Assembly (NCBI GenBank): GCA_029204225.1
Contig: CM055106.1
Coordinates: 47,438,633-47,502,632 of the forward strand
Direction of reading: 5' to 3'
Length of the DNA stretch: 64,000 bases
Source of the DNA: Diphasiastrum complanatum
Lineage: Eukaryota; Streptophyta; Lycopodiopsida; Lycopodiales; Lycopodiaceae
Below the pieces are notes generated by a model. It ran no database searches. It saw only the letters and a program-made list of their open reading frames with translations, and was not told the DNA's origin. Positions 1 through 11,597 of this stretch are shown here, one piece after another. The position numbers and the translations under genes are program-made. Position 1 is the first letter of the stretch. Each line of letters opens with the position of its first letter.

Positions 1-2495
1 CATGCTAGAGAGGATTCTACACCAAAATCGAATTTTTCGCTTTTGTAGATTGGATCTTTTGTAGATCAAAACACTAAATAGGTCAATATACTTGTTCAAT
101 TCCATTTTTTTAAATTCACATGCTGGATTTGGCCGATTTTTGGATCATTGGTTCAGCCTAAGTGGTGGCTTATAGATTGCATATCAAATTTTCAGCATTT
201 GCATGTAGATTTGGAATAGTCAATTTTTTGTGATTTTGTCAAAACCCTAATTTTGATTAGATCTCTAGATAGTGAGGTTGCTGGACTTCATTTGAGTGCG
301 TTTCAATCTTAGGAAGTGGCAAAAGTCATTAGATTGAGGATAGATCATAGGTTGATCAAGATTCCATGATTCTATGTGTTGATTTGCTTGGATAAGTGCT
401 AGAAGAGAATTTGTGAGATAGTTTCAAATCTTGGTGATTTCTTTTGAAAGCATTTGTTGTTGTTCAAAGGAGTGCTTTGTGCATTGAAGCAGGTTGAAAG
501 AGAAGATCAGGTCATTGCTACATGGCAACCTCAATTGGAGTCACGTTGGAAGCCAATGATAGGCTTACCTCAAGTAACTATTCATTATGGAAAGTGAGGA
601 TGGAGTCACTTCTTGAGATGAATGATGTTTTGGATATTGTTGTAGGTTTGGAGGAGAGACTAGCAACACAACAAGATCAATTGAGGTATGACAAGAGGGC
701 CAAGAAGACTCTACACATGATAAAGATGAATGTTACCAATGAACTTCTTAAGGAAGTTGGTAAGTGCACATCATCTTTGGAAGCTTGGAATTCATTGAAG
801 AAGCTCTATGAATCCAAGTCTACTTCTAGAGTGTTGACTCTAAGAAGGCAAATCTTTTCTTGTTTGCAAAAGAATGAAGAAAGTCCAAGTACTTTTGTTT
901 TGAGAATGAAAGCATTGAATGATGAGTTAGCTTGCATAGATGAAAGCATTAAGGAAGGAGAGCTTATTCAAGTGATTCTTAATGGCTTGTTGGATGCTCA
1001 TGCTAACATTGTTCAAAGTATTGCTATTCAAAAGACTTTGCCAAGTTTGATGGATCTTCAAGAGATCTTGATCAATGAGGAATATAGGCTTCAAGCAAGA
1101 GGTGGATCTACATCGACACTTCAAGAGGATGCTATGTTCACAAAGGGCAAATTCAAGGGAAAAACCAAAAGCAAGTGGTCTAAAGGGCAAGATCAAGTGG
1201 ATGCTTCTTCAAGTGGCAAAAGGAAGGATAGATCAAAGCTCAAGTGCTTCTATTGTGGCATCAAATGACACTTTTCAAGTGAGTGCTACAAGAAGAAGAG
1301 AGATCAAGGAGACAAGCAAGGTAATCTTACTCTTGATGAGGATGGTTTGGATGTGCAAGATGCAAATGATGATGCTTTTGTGATGTCTTCATGTATGCTT
1401 GCTAATGATGGAGATCTAGATCCTTGGTGGATTGATAGTGGAGCAAGTTCACACATGACCTTTCACAAAGAGTCCTTCACTTCTTTGTTGGCATATGGAG
1501 ATGACAAGAGGGTGATCTACACGGCCAATGATGGTGAGTGTGCAATCAAAGGCATTGGCACAATTCCTATTTCTCTCTCTACAAATAGGAATGTTCATTC
1601 GGAGGATGTCTTGTTTATTCCATCTATTACCAAGAATTTGCTTAGTGTGAGTCAAATGCTAAGTAAGGGCCTCAAGGTGGAGTTTGATGGGGATGCTTGT
1701 TTGATCAAAAGGAAGGATGTCTTGATTGGAAAAGGTAAAAGGCAAGGGAAGTTGTTCAAACTTGATGCTTGTGTTATTGCTAACCAAGTTGGATGTGTTG
1801 CAAGGGAGCAAATTTCTATTCAAGAGGTTTGGCACAAAAGGATGAGACACCTCAACTTCAAGTCATTGGAGGTAATGGCAAGGAAGAAGGTTGTGATTGG
1901 TCTTCCAAGTTCCTTAAGCAATGACAAGCATGTTTGTGAGTCTTGTGCTTCGTCTAAGTCACATAGACTACCTTATACTAGATCTATTTCTAGATCTACA
2001 AAGCCTTTTCAACTTGTACATTCGGATATTCATGGATTTACTACAATTAGCAATAGTGGAGCTAAGATGTATGTAACATTCATTGATGATTTTAGTAGAT
2101 TTTGTTGGATCTATCTACTGAAGAGCAAGGATGAAGATGTCTTTGTCAAGTTCAAGAATGCAAGGGAGAACCAATTCTCCACAAAGATCAAGTGCTTGAG
2201 AGGTGACAATGGTGGTCAGTACATATCTAACAAGTTCAAGGCCTTTTGTGATGAGCATGGGATCAAGAGGGAGTATACAACATCAAGGACCCCACAACAA
2301 AATGGAGTGGCTGAAAGGAATAATAGAACTTTATGTGAAAGTGCTAAAGCTATGAGGTTAAGTGCTAATCTTGACAAACCATTTTGAGATCAAGCTTTGT
2401 TGTGTGCCAATTTCTTGTGCAATAGGTGGCCGAGTGCTATTTTGGATGGAAGGACACCTTTTGAGATGCTATTCAAGAGGAGGCCGAGTGTCAAC
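1..2495 (+). mobile_element. Copia-1: 3'-truncated Ty1/copia retrotransposon
   Basis: A leader of about 520 bp is followed by gag, protease and the first part of integrase, in the usual Ty1/copia order and in the same sub-lineage as the complete element at 54-60 kb (matching gag start, zinc knuckle and protease block). The copy stops at about 2,495, inside the region after the integrase core, where it abuts a Gypsy element in opposite orientation. Reverse transcriptase, RNase H and the 3' LTR are absent. The 5' LTR is not visible and may lie outside the window. The abrupt join suggests the Gypsy element inserted here, or that a later deletion fused the two. Confidence 0.9.
522..2490 (+). pseudogene. 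Copia gag-protease-integrase, broken
   Basis: ATG at 522 opens a gag frame like that of the intact copy (SSNYSLWKVRMESLL near the N-terminus, UBN2-type gag). The CCHC zinc knuckle near 1,245-1,290 begins CFYCGIK, but the next codon is TGA where the intact element has Gly. The same frame resumes through the protease motif WWIDSGASSHM (catalytic Asp near 1,434), the GAG-pre-integrase HxxxH/CxxC region and the integrase core (HSDIH, RGDNGGQY, NGVAERN). A second stop, TGA in place of the Trp codon of the FWG motif, falls at 2,385-2,387. Homology continues in frame to about 2,490. With two stops and no RT it cannot act autonomously. Confidence 0.9.
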
Positions 2496-3660
2496 TTATA
2501 CGGTCCAAGCCATCGCATATGGAGTTTTCCAGGGGACTTTTGATGGCGACTGTCATATATCAGTGCATAATCATCAGCTTTAAGATCACATTTTTTTATA
2601 TGACTTTCATATTTCTTCTTTCTTTGCTTATGGATCTCCTCCGTTAGTTTTTGTGAAGTCTCTCGAGCTTCAGCTAGTTCTTCAATATTATTCAACCTTC
2701 CGTTTATTAATTCTGCATCTGTTCGTTGAGCTTGAAAATGAAAGGTTTTCACCTCAAATTCAATTAAAAAAATAGAATGCATACCATATGTAAGAAAATA
2801 TGGTGTCTGTTTTGTTGTGATTTTCTCTGTACTGCGATAAGCCCAGAGAACTGATGGTAGTTTATGATCCCAATCCGTTGCATGTGCAATAGTAATTTTA
2901 GTCAGGATCTTACATAAGATTCCATTAGCTCTTTCTATCAACCCGTTTGCTTTTGGATTATACGGTGTAGTTTTTCTATGTTTGATCAAGAAATAAGTTG
3001 TCAGCAACCGTATTGTATCATTTAGAAAAATGTGTTCCTCGATCACTTACTAGTTCAAGTGGACAACCATATCTTGTGATTATACTTTTGAATAAGAACG
3101 TCGCGACAATATTCGCATCGTTTCATTTCGGCGCCTCTGCTTCAACGTTCTTGGTAGCATAATCCGTGGCAACCTGAATATAATGACATTTCGTATGTCA
3201 GGTAACAGGTTTGATTGGACCGACAAAGTCAATCCCCTACTTCTCGAATGGTGCAAGAGGTAGGATTGGTGTCAACGGCCAATTCATTGCTTTTGTAGGC
3301 TTACCAGATCTCTAGCATGGATCACATGAACGAATAAAATTTGATACATCCTTGAACATTGTTGGCCTCCAATACTTGGCAGTCAATATCTTATTAACTG
3401 TATTCTTCAAAGCAAAAGTCTACTAGCATCTTCTGAGTGTAAGACTTTAACGACCTTTTTAATGTCTTCAATTTTGAGACATCTTCGTAGTTGATGGTCA
3501 GCACCAAGCTTGTACAGAACATTGCTAATAATTGTATAAGGTGCTACCTTATATTGAAAAATAGTCTTTTGTTCCAAATCGTAACCATCCGGATATATCT
3601 GATCCTTAAGATAAGTAATAATATCAGAATATAACGAATTTGAAGATGAAATCTCGAATA
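2496..3660 (-). pseudogene. Gypsy-1 integrase
   Basis: The longest open piece (3,046 down to about 2,500, opening at a GTG, so not a real start) carries the end of the integrase core: TTPYNPKANGLIERANG with the catalytic Glu, then the WDHKLPSVLWAYRST block and a chromodomain-proximal RWLGPYKL motif, at which the sequence is cut. The upstream part (3,050-3,330) reads PFEK-stop-GIDFVGPIKP, the stop being TAG where Trp is expected. Zinc-finger Cys residues (SCDPC) lie near 3,310. Several further stops make this non-functional. Confidence 0.85.
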
Positions 3661-3715
3661 AATGTTCGTCTAGAAAATCATCATTGATAGGGTTTTCAAT
3701 TTTTCCGGTGCTGAG

Positions 3716-4120
3716 TCACGATAGATAATCAACATTCGTATGATATTTTCCTTGACGAAGCTCTACTTGATAAGTAAATTCTTGCAAAAGTAGAACCCAT
3801 CGAGCAATTCTTCTTGATAGATCTGGTTTATTTACAAGATACTTAAGAGCATAATGATCCACATGAAAAATAAATGCATATCCCAACAAATAATGCCGAA
3901 ACTTTTTAACAGTGAAAATCATGCCAAGTGCTTCCCTTTCTATAGCCGAATAATTCTTCTCTGATGCACTGAGCTGTCGACTCGCATAGTAGATGGGATC
4001 ATCCTTCTTCTGGTCGTCCTTCTGGCTTAGACAGACGCCAATAGGAAATGCAGAAATATACACATAACTATGAAATAAAATAGCCCAATTGGGTGGTCTC
4101 GGAATAGGAGCATTAATCAA
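3716..4120 (-). pseudogene. Gypsy-1 RNase H domain
   Basis: This open frame of 134 codons contains the Ty3/gypsy RNase H landmarks PIYYASRQLSASEKNYSAIEREALGMIF, split here only for description, then HYLLGYAFIFHVDHYALKYL and the closing QGKYHTNVDYLS. The first catalytic region (normally containing an Asp in a DASxxAIG motif) reads YISAFPIGV, so the Asp appears substituted. It sits 30 bp downstream of the RT block with a frame break between them, whereas in intact elements the two are one continuous polyprotein. Confidence 0.85.
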
Positions 4121-4150
4121 CCTTTGCTTAAGATCTTCGAATGCTTTCTG

Positions 4151-5344
4151 CTATTCATACGTCCACAAGTATTCTACTTGTTTCTTCAGTAGATGTGTAA
4201 GAGAGGCAGCAATAAAAGCATGATTTTGAATAAATATCTTGTAATAGCCAACATGTCCTAAGAAAGCTCTTAGTTCATGTAAATTGGTTGGTATCTGGAG
4301 ATTTTTTATAAGCTCGACTTTATCTTTGTCGACTTCTATTTCTCTATTAGATATTCTGTGTCCGAGCAATATTCCTTCTTTCATACCAAAAAAACATTTC
4401 TCTGGATAAAGAGATAAACAAGTATCTCGACACCGTTGCAATGTTAATTTCAGCTTCTGCAGGTGTGTCTTTATATCACTATATACACAGAAATCATCAA
4501 TAATTATTTCAAGAAAAGTTCTCAGGAAGGCAGCAAAAATTAACATTATAACTTGCTGAAAAGTCGCTGGAGCATTACAAAGACCAAAGGGCATTTTGTT
4601 GTAGGCATAAGTGCCCCAATCCGTAGTACATGTGGTCTTTGAATGATTCTCCTTTCGCACTTCAACCTGATTATATCCAGAAAAGCCATCACAGAAACTG
4701 TAATGCTCTTGAGCAGCAACCTGATCTAGGATGAAATCAGTGAAAGGCAGAGGATGATGGTCCTTCCTTGTGGCAGAATTGAGTTTGCAGAAATCCTGGC
4801 ATATTCGTATTTTGCCAATCTTCTTCTTTGGTATGACAACAATGGGTGAAACCCATTCACTACTTAAGACGGGATAGATTATACCTACTTTAAGGTGCTT
4901 CTTAAGTTCATCCTTAACCATGAGAGAGTACTTAGGATTGAGACGATACTATCTTTGTCGAATAGGTACAGCATCTTCCTTAAGATTAATTCGCTGCTCT
5001 TCGAATTCTACAAGTATACCCTTCAAATCGTCGAGCGACCAAGCAAAAAAGTCTTGATACTCCTTCAATAGTTCAGTGAATTCCACTAGCTCCGATTCTC
5101 CAAGTGACTTCGAAACACGCACAAATCTGCCAGGTGCAAGTTCAATCAGTTTAGTAGAATCTCGTAAAATGATACCTTCTGTCATACTGGCCTTGGTATG
5201 GCCATGAATTTCGCACATGGTTGACTCCACATATGTTTTCTTGTCGTCAACCTGGTTCTTGTTACCAAATTCGTGTTCAGATTCGTCGCTCGAATCGTTA
5301 GACTCTTTCGAGTTCGTGTTTGCAAAGTTAATTTCTTCATACAA
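4151..5344 (-). pseudogene. Gypsy-1 reverse transcriptase with N-terminal linker
   Basis: Two frames make up the RT. The upstream one (5,344-4,949) has the ELLKEYQDFFAWS and DLKGI linker typical of Ty3/gypsy pol. The downstream one (4,921-4,151) holds the fingers and palm: SPIVVIPKKKIGKIRICQDF, PFGLCNAPATFQ, then LEIIIDDFCVYS, in which the catalytic Asp pair is preserved, and LRAFLGHVGYYKIF in the thumb. One stop near 4,949 separates the two parts. RT would normally copy the element's RNA in the cytoplasmic particle. Here the polyprotein is interrupted on both sides, so activity is not expected. Confidence 0.9.
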
Positions 5345-5575
5345 AACATCCGCTTCAGTGTCGCAAGCATCAAAGAATTCTTTGTCATTAGCATTCTCAT
5401 AACATTCAAAGTACTACACTTCAATATTAGATTCATTGGGAAAAATATTCAAGGAATACAAAGATTCTTCTGATGTAAAGCTGGTGTCGGACAAAGGAGT
5501 TTCACCTTCATATTTGTCATGACTCCAGGTTATGATTTGTTCTGCTGGCTTACCTCGGTTATTGGTCTCACTAGT

Positions 5576-6187
5576 CTAAAATCTCAGTTCTCTAGATTTC
5601 CAATGTACACTTGTGTTTGATTGATAAAGCCAAGGTCGTCCAATCAGCACATAATAGGATGACAAACCGAGTGGTGTGATAACAATGAAACTCATTGTGA
5701 ATGGCTTGGCTTGAATGTAGACAGTGACGTCCTTCAGTTTTCCAACAGGTTTTTGTTGTGTCGAATCACCTAACTTAATGTTTCGCTGCATCGGTTGAAT
5801 GTCAGTCAGCCCCAGAGCATGAGCTGTGTCTTCTGTTATTATATTTACACTGGAACCAGAGTCAACTGGCACTTTTTTGATCAGGCATCCCGTAATGGTA
5901 ATATCAAACTCAAGTGCACCAAGATCACCTAAATCGATAGACAAAACACCAACATCAGGCGGAGAAATTTTTTTCTTCTTTTTGGGCACAAAAAGGCCTT
6001 TTAGTTGCTTTTTGTAATAAGTGTTATCTGCCAACAGTTTTTCAAAAGTAATGTTCGGACAAAGGGATCCAATATCAGTCACGATGTCATATTCTTTCAT
6101 CTTCAATTTCGAGGTTGGTTTATCGATAACAGCACTAGACAATTTCGTCTTCGTGATTTTTTTGTCCTCTTCCTCGAAAGTGACCAC
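5576..6187 (-). pseudogene. Gypsy-1 aspartic protease domain
   Basis: A 203-codon frame contains a retropepsin active-site motif, PVDSGSSVNIIT, with an Asp-Ser-Gly triad, followed by the hydrophobic strand AHALGLT and, nearer the end, SSYYVLIGRPWLYQ, the usual psi-loop (IIGRPWL) of plant gypsy proteases. Upstream residues are Lys-rich (KKKKKI). The frame opens at a GTG, so it is a piece of gag-pol and not an independent gene. A poorly conserved acidic stretch at 5,345-5,575 links it to RT. Confidence 0.85.
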
Positions 6188-6559
6188 CTTTTCTGCAGCA
6201 GCTGTCTGAAGTTCAGCGTTAATGATTTCTATTGCTTCTGCCGAGATATCTTTTGCAAATAACTTCGCAGCATTGCGGTCATAGTCAGGGTCATCTTTGA
6301 GATCTTCCTTAGTTGTAGATTTGTTCGTTGTTTTTCTAGAGGATTTATTCTTCGAGTTGTCAAAGATTTCTGATCAGGTTTTGAGGAACTTTTGCTTCTC
6401 GTTGTGACTTTGAATAATTTCTCCACGTCACTGGGCTAGGACTGATCTTTTGTATTTGCTAGTTTTCCTTCAATAACGTCAATTCTCTGCACAACAACAT
6501 CAGTCGCAGTTTTCGCTTTCATGTCTATAGCAGCTGGTGTTGCTACATACTAATATTTG

Positions 6560-6725
6560 GGTCGCGGCTTCTGCGGCTGAGAGCAATCAGGATACTTGTG
6601 GCCAGGCTCTCTGCAATTCAAACATAATGGTACATAACCGATCAGCTTTTGTGATTGAGGACAGTCAGGAAAAAAATGTCCCGGCTCTCCACAGTTGTAT
6701 CAGTTGCCCGAACCTGGTTTAGTCG
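6560..6725 (-). pseudogene. Gypsy-1 tandem CCHC zinc knuckles
   Basis: On the minus strand two knuckles can be read about 25 codons apart. The first has YNCGEPGHFFPDC with its first Cys changed to a TGA stop (near 6,703). The second is CLNCREPGHKYPDC, a complete C-X2-C-X4-H-X4-C. Paired knuckles bind the element RNA during packaging in Ty3/gypsy gag. The TGC/TGT to TGA change is one of many inactivating lesions. Confidence 0.8.
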
Positions 6726-6994
6726 CGGTTTGAGACTTCGCTGGTCCAACAAATTCAGGAGGATTATGTCTTCTTGGTGCGAGGCTGATGTTGCAGTACC
6801 CTGTACATAGTTAGTAGTCGCATCATTTTGAAAAATAAAAAGTACCTCCTGGGCAGGATCTTCAATGTATTTGACATTCACAGTAATGCAGTCTTCCTTA
6901 GTGTGTCCAGAAGTTTCACATTTCGTACATCACATTCCTGAGTTGGAAGAAGACGCTTTTGGTCTTCTATTTGCAACTTCAGAGATCTGCACTT

Positions 6995-7794
6995 TCAAAT
7001 CATTAAACTTTTTATTAAGGTCAGCCATATTACTCTTCCAAAGCTTATCAACTTTAGAAGTTGACGACTTATCCTCGACAACTTTCGTGTCATCCTTTCG
7101 TTTAATTCGTCATTTATTCTTTCTCTTCCTTTGTCAGCTTCTGAATCTGATGAATCGCTGATTTCAAATTTTGAGCTTGAAAAACTGGTACTTGAATCTG
7201 AATCTGAATCTTCATCGCTGTCACTAGAAGTAGTCTTCGACTTTCGAGATTTCTTCGTCGATCGTCGCTTTCGTGCTAGTTTCGAGGTCTCAAAATTTTC
7301 GGCACTAGCTATTACTGCTGCTAAGGAGGTCATGTCCCCTTGTCTGCAATGCCGATCAATCTTTGGTGGTAAACCAGCCAAAACCATTCGATCTGCATAT
7401 CTACGAGATATACACCGGTTAGTTTTCGTATGAGATTTTTAACCTTTCGTGTATATTTACAAAGGGAGTCTTTACTCTTCTTCTGAACATTGTTCAGACG
7501 TCCAAGAATTCTAGATTTGTAACCGATCTCTCTGAACTGGTTCAGAAACGCATCTTTTAGCAAGTACCAGGTTCCTACACGGCCTGGTTCAACTTGATTG
7601 TACCATATGCGCGCCTGCTTTCTTAGCAGACCAGGGAAAAGTCGTAGTTTGTCTACGTCAGTTCCCTCATTATTTGCATTAGCGATTGACTCAAATTGTG
7701 AGACATAGCTATCTGCATCATCGGAAGAAGTCCCTTTAAAATAATCGTATTTAATTCTAGAGATATAAGTGAAACGTGCAGCAGGACCCTCCAT
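6995..7794 (-). pseudogene. Gypsy-1 gag (capsid) domain
   Basis: The Retrotrans_gag fold is recognisable in 7,794-7,390: DADSYVSQFESIANAN, RLFPGLLRKQARIWYNQ, LLKDAFLNQFREIG and DSLCKYTRKVKNLI. A frame break near 7,390-7,440 moves the reading to a second frame (7,387-6,995) with MVLAGLPPKIDRHC followed by a Lys/Ser/Asp-rich tail. An ATG at the 5' end (MEGPAARF) is plausible but lies in a region of open frame, so the true start is uncertain. It would form the capsid of the virus-like particle. Confidence 0.82.
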
Positions 7795-7984
7795 ACCGAA
7801 GCTAATTAGGAGTTCAAGTAACTGGGCAGTGATTTCGTCTAGATTTCTTCGACTACTATTCTCACTTTGTCTTCGTAAAAATTCCTCTCTAAGCTTACGA
7901 TATCATTCTAATCTGGATTCTCTATCTCACATACACTAGAGATGGAAATGGATTTGCCAGATTTCTTATAACTTTCCTGAACTA

Positions 7985-8002
7985 TCCCCGGCAATGGCGC
8001 CA
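7985..8002 (-). promoter_or_regulatory. Gypsy-1 primer-binding site
   Basis: The minus strand reads TGGCGCCATTGCCGGGGA just inside the LTR edge. TGGCGCCxTTGCCGGGGA is a widely seen plant gypsy primer site, usually attributed to tRNA-Asp. It fixes the LTR end near 8,008, where the minus strand reads CCA, and confirms the element's orientation. Confidence 0.8.
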
Positions 8003-8007
8003 AAAAT

Positions 8008-9000
8008 TGGTATATATCGTGCTATACCAACAAGGTTAATATAGATTTTATAGTAAATAATGTCATTCCCACAGAGGACAACATTAGAAAGTTATGTTTT
8101 TGGTACAATTATGGCAAGTGGTTTCGAGCGTTATTCTGGTTGTCGATAGACATTAAAAAGTAACCAGTATTACTTATGTTTGGAATGGGTAATGTTAATA
8201 AATTCAGAACAACAGTTTGGCCTCTATCGAATCGAATGAAGCGCATTCTACAGATGAGATGTTATCAGAGTAGTACAACAGTACACAGGAGTCCTCAACA
8301 ACTAAAGCCCAACTTAATGGTTAAAGAATACGAAGAGTTTTAGAATACATTAGAAACTTATGTCAATGCCAATCAGGAAAACAGATCAGAGACTTGATTC
8401 TTCAGACAGGGACTGTCATCTCATATGTATACATACAGCTTTATTCAATGATCGTGCTAGACTGTACCAAAGATAGTTGTTATTCGAGTGCCGAAAAAAA
8501 AGTATTCGTGACAGACGAATAAGATGGTTTAACGACTGTAATGCACTAGAGTGTCTGTCTGATCAGAGAGTAATTCATGAAATGCGTTAGAGATTGTTAG
8601 CAGACTCAAGATCACTCACACTCAGCAATGTAGAGAACAGAGATAAGAGAGAATAACTCACACAACTCTATTCACTTCTTCAATCTCTTACATAAGTATA
8701 TACTCTTCTCTCTCGATGATCGAGACTGAAGTGTGAGATCAATATATGTTCTACGGGGCAAACAAACACACCTCTAAAACAACAGGTGCGTCGCTCCCGC
8801 GAAAGGGTCTACTTAACAATTAGACTGAAAATACGTTCAACTATACCATAGGAGGTATACTTAACTATGAGTTAAAATTACTCTAGTTTATCATGTCTTT
8901 TCGTATCTAGTCATTTCGTATGGACGACCTAATAAAGGGTGTCCAAGACAATGTCTTTTCCTTTTAAACATCTTGTCCTTAATTACAAGGCAGGTACTTA
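8008..9000 (-). repeat. Gypsy-1 5' LTR (outer edge approximate)
   Basis: The inner edge ends in CA next to the primer site. About 690 bp into the LTR from that edge the minus strand has a TATATACTTA motif (8,695-8,705) that may be the TATA box. The other LTR is missing, so the outer limit (anywhere from about 8,990 to 9,050) cannot be set by comparison. Beyond it lies Copia-2 sequence. Confidence 0.55.
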
Positions 9001-9056
9001 GGAGATATATTCCCAAAAAATGACTTAGGCCTCTTCATGATTTATACTTAACCAGC

Positions 9057-9945
9057 TCATATCTTCATTTTCAAGTATATCATGCCATATTTATGTTGAT
9101 ATTCAGTTTTTAACATTTTCGTGGCATCACATAAGGTTAGCTTGCTTAGATTGGTTCTTCTTCTTGAAACAGTTTGATGCATAGTGTCCTTTCTTTCCAC
9201 AAAAAAAACACTTGATCTTTGACAGCTTCTTCTTGCCACTGGATGTTGCACCTTGTGAGGGCTGATCCTCACCACCTTCTTTGGCTTTGTCCTTCTTAAA
9301 GTGTTGTTGTCCTTTGCCCTTGCCTCTTGACTTGTCTCTGATGAAGAGTGTTTTGTCATCTCCACCATCTTTCAGTGAAAGTCTGTTGATCCTCAACATC
9401 TTGTTCTCTTGCATGCTTTCTTCAGCAATGAGAACACCTTGCAGTGTCTCCAAGGATGGAAGATCCTCTCTGACAGCATAAGTCTGCACAATATTGTCAT
9501 ACTCATCTCTAAGTCCATTTAGGACTACTTGAACAAGTTCAGTGTTATTAAGAGCATCACTAATACCAACAAACTCTTGATGAAGATCCTTAACTCTTAT
9601 GACATATGATGAAGCACTCTCATCTACTCTCTGATAACTTAGAAATATTTGGTTTCTAAGTGTAAGCAATCTAGAAGTATTTTTGATGTCATAGATTATT
9701 TTTAGAGTATCCCAAGCTTCCTTGGCAGTGGTGCATGTACTGATCTCTCTTAACACTTCATTGGTAACATTCATTTTTATAAAATGAAGGGCAATTCTGG
9801 TTCTTTTGTGAAATGCTGCAGCTTCATTAGGTGCAGCAGGTTCTTCTTCAGCTCCACTCACAATATTCATTACATCATGTAGAATCAATAATGATTCCAT
9901 TCTGATCTTCCACATTGCATAATTGGATTTTTCATTTTGAAGTTT
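9057..9945 (-). pseudogene. Copia-2 gag fragment
   Basis: An uninterrupted gag frame runs from at least 9,942 to 9,127. It includes SNYAMWKIRMESLL, the UBN2-type core (TAKEAWDTLKIIYD, RLLTLRNQIF), a Lys/Gly-rich linker and a complete CCHC knuckle CFFCGKKGHYASNC. ATG codons exist at 9,915 and out of frame upstream. The initiating codon is probably lost, since the frame runs into an A-rich tract with no clear start. After the stop at 9,127 only short pol-like sequence remains before the Gypsy-1 LTR. It belongs to a different Copia sub-lineage from Copia-1 and matches the knuckle at 26.8 kb. Confidence 0.85.
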
Positions 9946-9959
9946 TATTTTTTTTTTAA

Positions 9960-10026
9960 ACCAAACCTAACCCTAACTACCTATAGCTCTAACCCTAAAC
10001 CCTAACCTAACCTAAACCTAAAACTA
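9960..10026 (+). repeat. Telomere-like CCCTAAA-type short array
   Basis: About 65 bp are built from degenerate CCCTAAA, CCTAA and CCTAAA units, including ACCCTAAACCCTAACC. The plant telomere repeat is CCCTAAA/TTTAGGG. The array is too short and impure to be a chromosome end. It lies in the leader of the minus-strand Copia-2 gag. Confidence 0.6.
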
Positions 10027-11597
10027 CTGAACTTCCCATGCTACCCCCGCTCTGTCTCTACATCCCTCCTGAAATAAACGCACTCGTGTTTTGGAAGAAT
10101 ATCCTTCTTAGATGACAAAACGAATTCATCCAAATCAGAAAAAAGATCAACATCGCCCTGCTTATGTGATCCTCACTGTCCATAGGGCCACCAATTGTAA
10201 ATAATTCTTAAGCCACATCAAGAATCAGCATGCGTTGACTAACATTCATATGAGGAGAGAACAACTCTTTCATAAGAACCATTGTTGTGGCCAAAGGCGA
10301 ACAGACTGGTAAAGTCAGAAGAGCTTGTTGCCTCTTTTGTTTAGCTAATCCCTCAGAGAGATTAGCTCTTGAAGAAGATGATCCAGATGCTATTGTGAAT
10401 CTGGTAGCAATCACCTACAACAATGGATCGGATGAAGACAGTGAAGATAGTATGGAGGCTACATCGCTGCTGACAGAGGAGGCTACATTCTGCCATCCCT
10501 CGCATTTCAGAGTCTTATTTGAGCACCTAAGCGCAATACCTATACTGTTTTCTGGTGGACCTGAGCACATTTTCACACGTTCACTCACACTTCTTGTGGC
10601 ACAACCAGGTGCGATCCTAGTGCCATCTCTCAACTCACTGCTACTACCAATGAACCACTGATCTCAGAGGCAAAATGGATTTGCAGAACCTCGTACTTCT
10701 AGTTTGTAGCTAATTGCAATTTTTGTGACAGTTCAGTGGCTACCATTGATTCATCATTATTCCTCTGAAGGTCCACTAATATACAAAGAATCTACGAGCG
10801 GTTCAAGCATAATCTATAGCTGGATTGCCTTGTTTTTGAAAATCTTCACGCAATCCTCAACCATCCTCCGTCGGTTGATATCCTCTCTCTCTACGTTCCT
10901 CTCTCTCTTCGTCGGTCACGTAGCCGACATCGGTCACCTTTTCTCTTCGACCGCTACCCGACGTCGATTGAGATCTTCTCTCTTTTCTCTCTCTAGCCCA
11001 ACCCGACCCGACCCTTTCCGTTATCACAATTTTTTTTTTGACGAGCACACAAATGCACCAAAAGAGCAGCCGATAAAAAAAAATTGTAGACAATTTTTGG
11101 ATTTTTGACGGTTCTTTCTATTCTTCTTCGAGCACAAGAATTTTTTGTGGATTCCAAAAATTTATTGAATTCAATTTTGATTTTTCTTTAAGCCCTTTTT
11201 GCAAAGTTGTTAAATTAAATTTTGTTTTTTATTCTATAACCCCACATGACTTTTTAGTGTCAACTCAGATCCCAGTGTTATAAAAACAAAAAGTGCTCAG
11301 AAAGATGAGCCTGACAATGCTAAGTTATTAAAATTGTGTCATTATTACTTTTCAAATATTTTTTTTCTTTTCTTGAGTCAGTTTTTTCGTGTTTTCACTA
11401 GAAATTTTCAAATCTTCATATCATCTCCGTTTTAAATTGGATTCAAACGGTGTAAAAAGCAAAATTAATCGTGGTGACAAATTGAACACAACTGCTACTT
11501 CATTTCAATTTCTTTATTCTTCGAGGACTCATAATTTTTAAGTGGGTGGAGAAGAGCAATTTTACCAGCTTGTAAAATACCATTCTGAATAAATTTC
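10027..11597. other. Unassigned stretch, probably old LTR/leader DNA
   Basis: No protein family was recognised. Open frames on both strands at 10,208-10,661 are short and oppose one another. On the minus strand the sequence just upstream of Copia-2 (10,200 upward) could be that element's LTR, but no second copy is present to test this. A CT-rich tract with CTCTCTCT runs lies at 10,880-11,000. From 11,110 onward the sequence is AT-rich with no visible signal. Confidence 0.4.

Larger units (their letters stand above)
2496..9000 (-). mobile_element. Gypsy-1: Ty3/gypsy element, 3'-truncated
   Basis: Read on the minus strand from 9.0 kb downward the order is LTR, primer-binding site, gag, two zinc knuckles, protease, RT, RNase H, integrase, which is the Ty3/gypsy order. 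Each domain is broken by stops or frameshifts. The element ends inside the integrase C-terminal part at about 2,496, so the 3' LTR is missing. Codons of the last block run straight into Copia-1 sequence. The outer LTR edge near 9,000 is only approximate because there is no second LTR to compare. The primer-site type suggests the Athila/Tat branch (inference). Confidence 0.88.

Noticed and set aside
10208..10661. Opposed open frames on both strands
   Set aside because: Each is short, they overlap in antisense and neither has a recognised motif. Probably LTR DNA of Copia-2.
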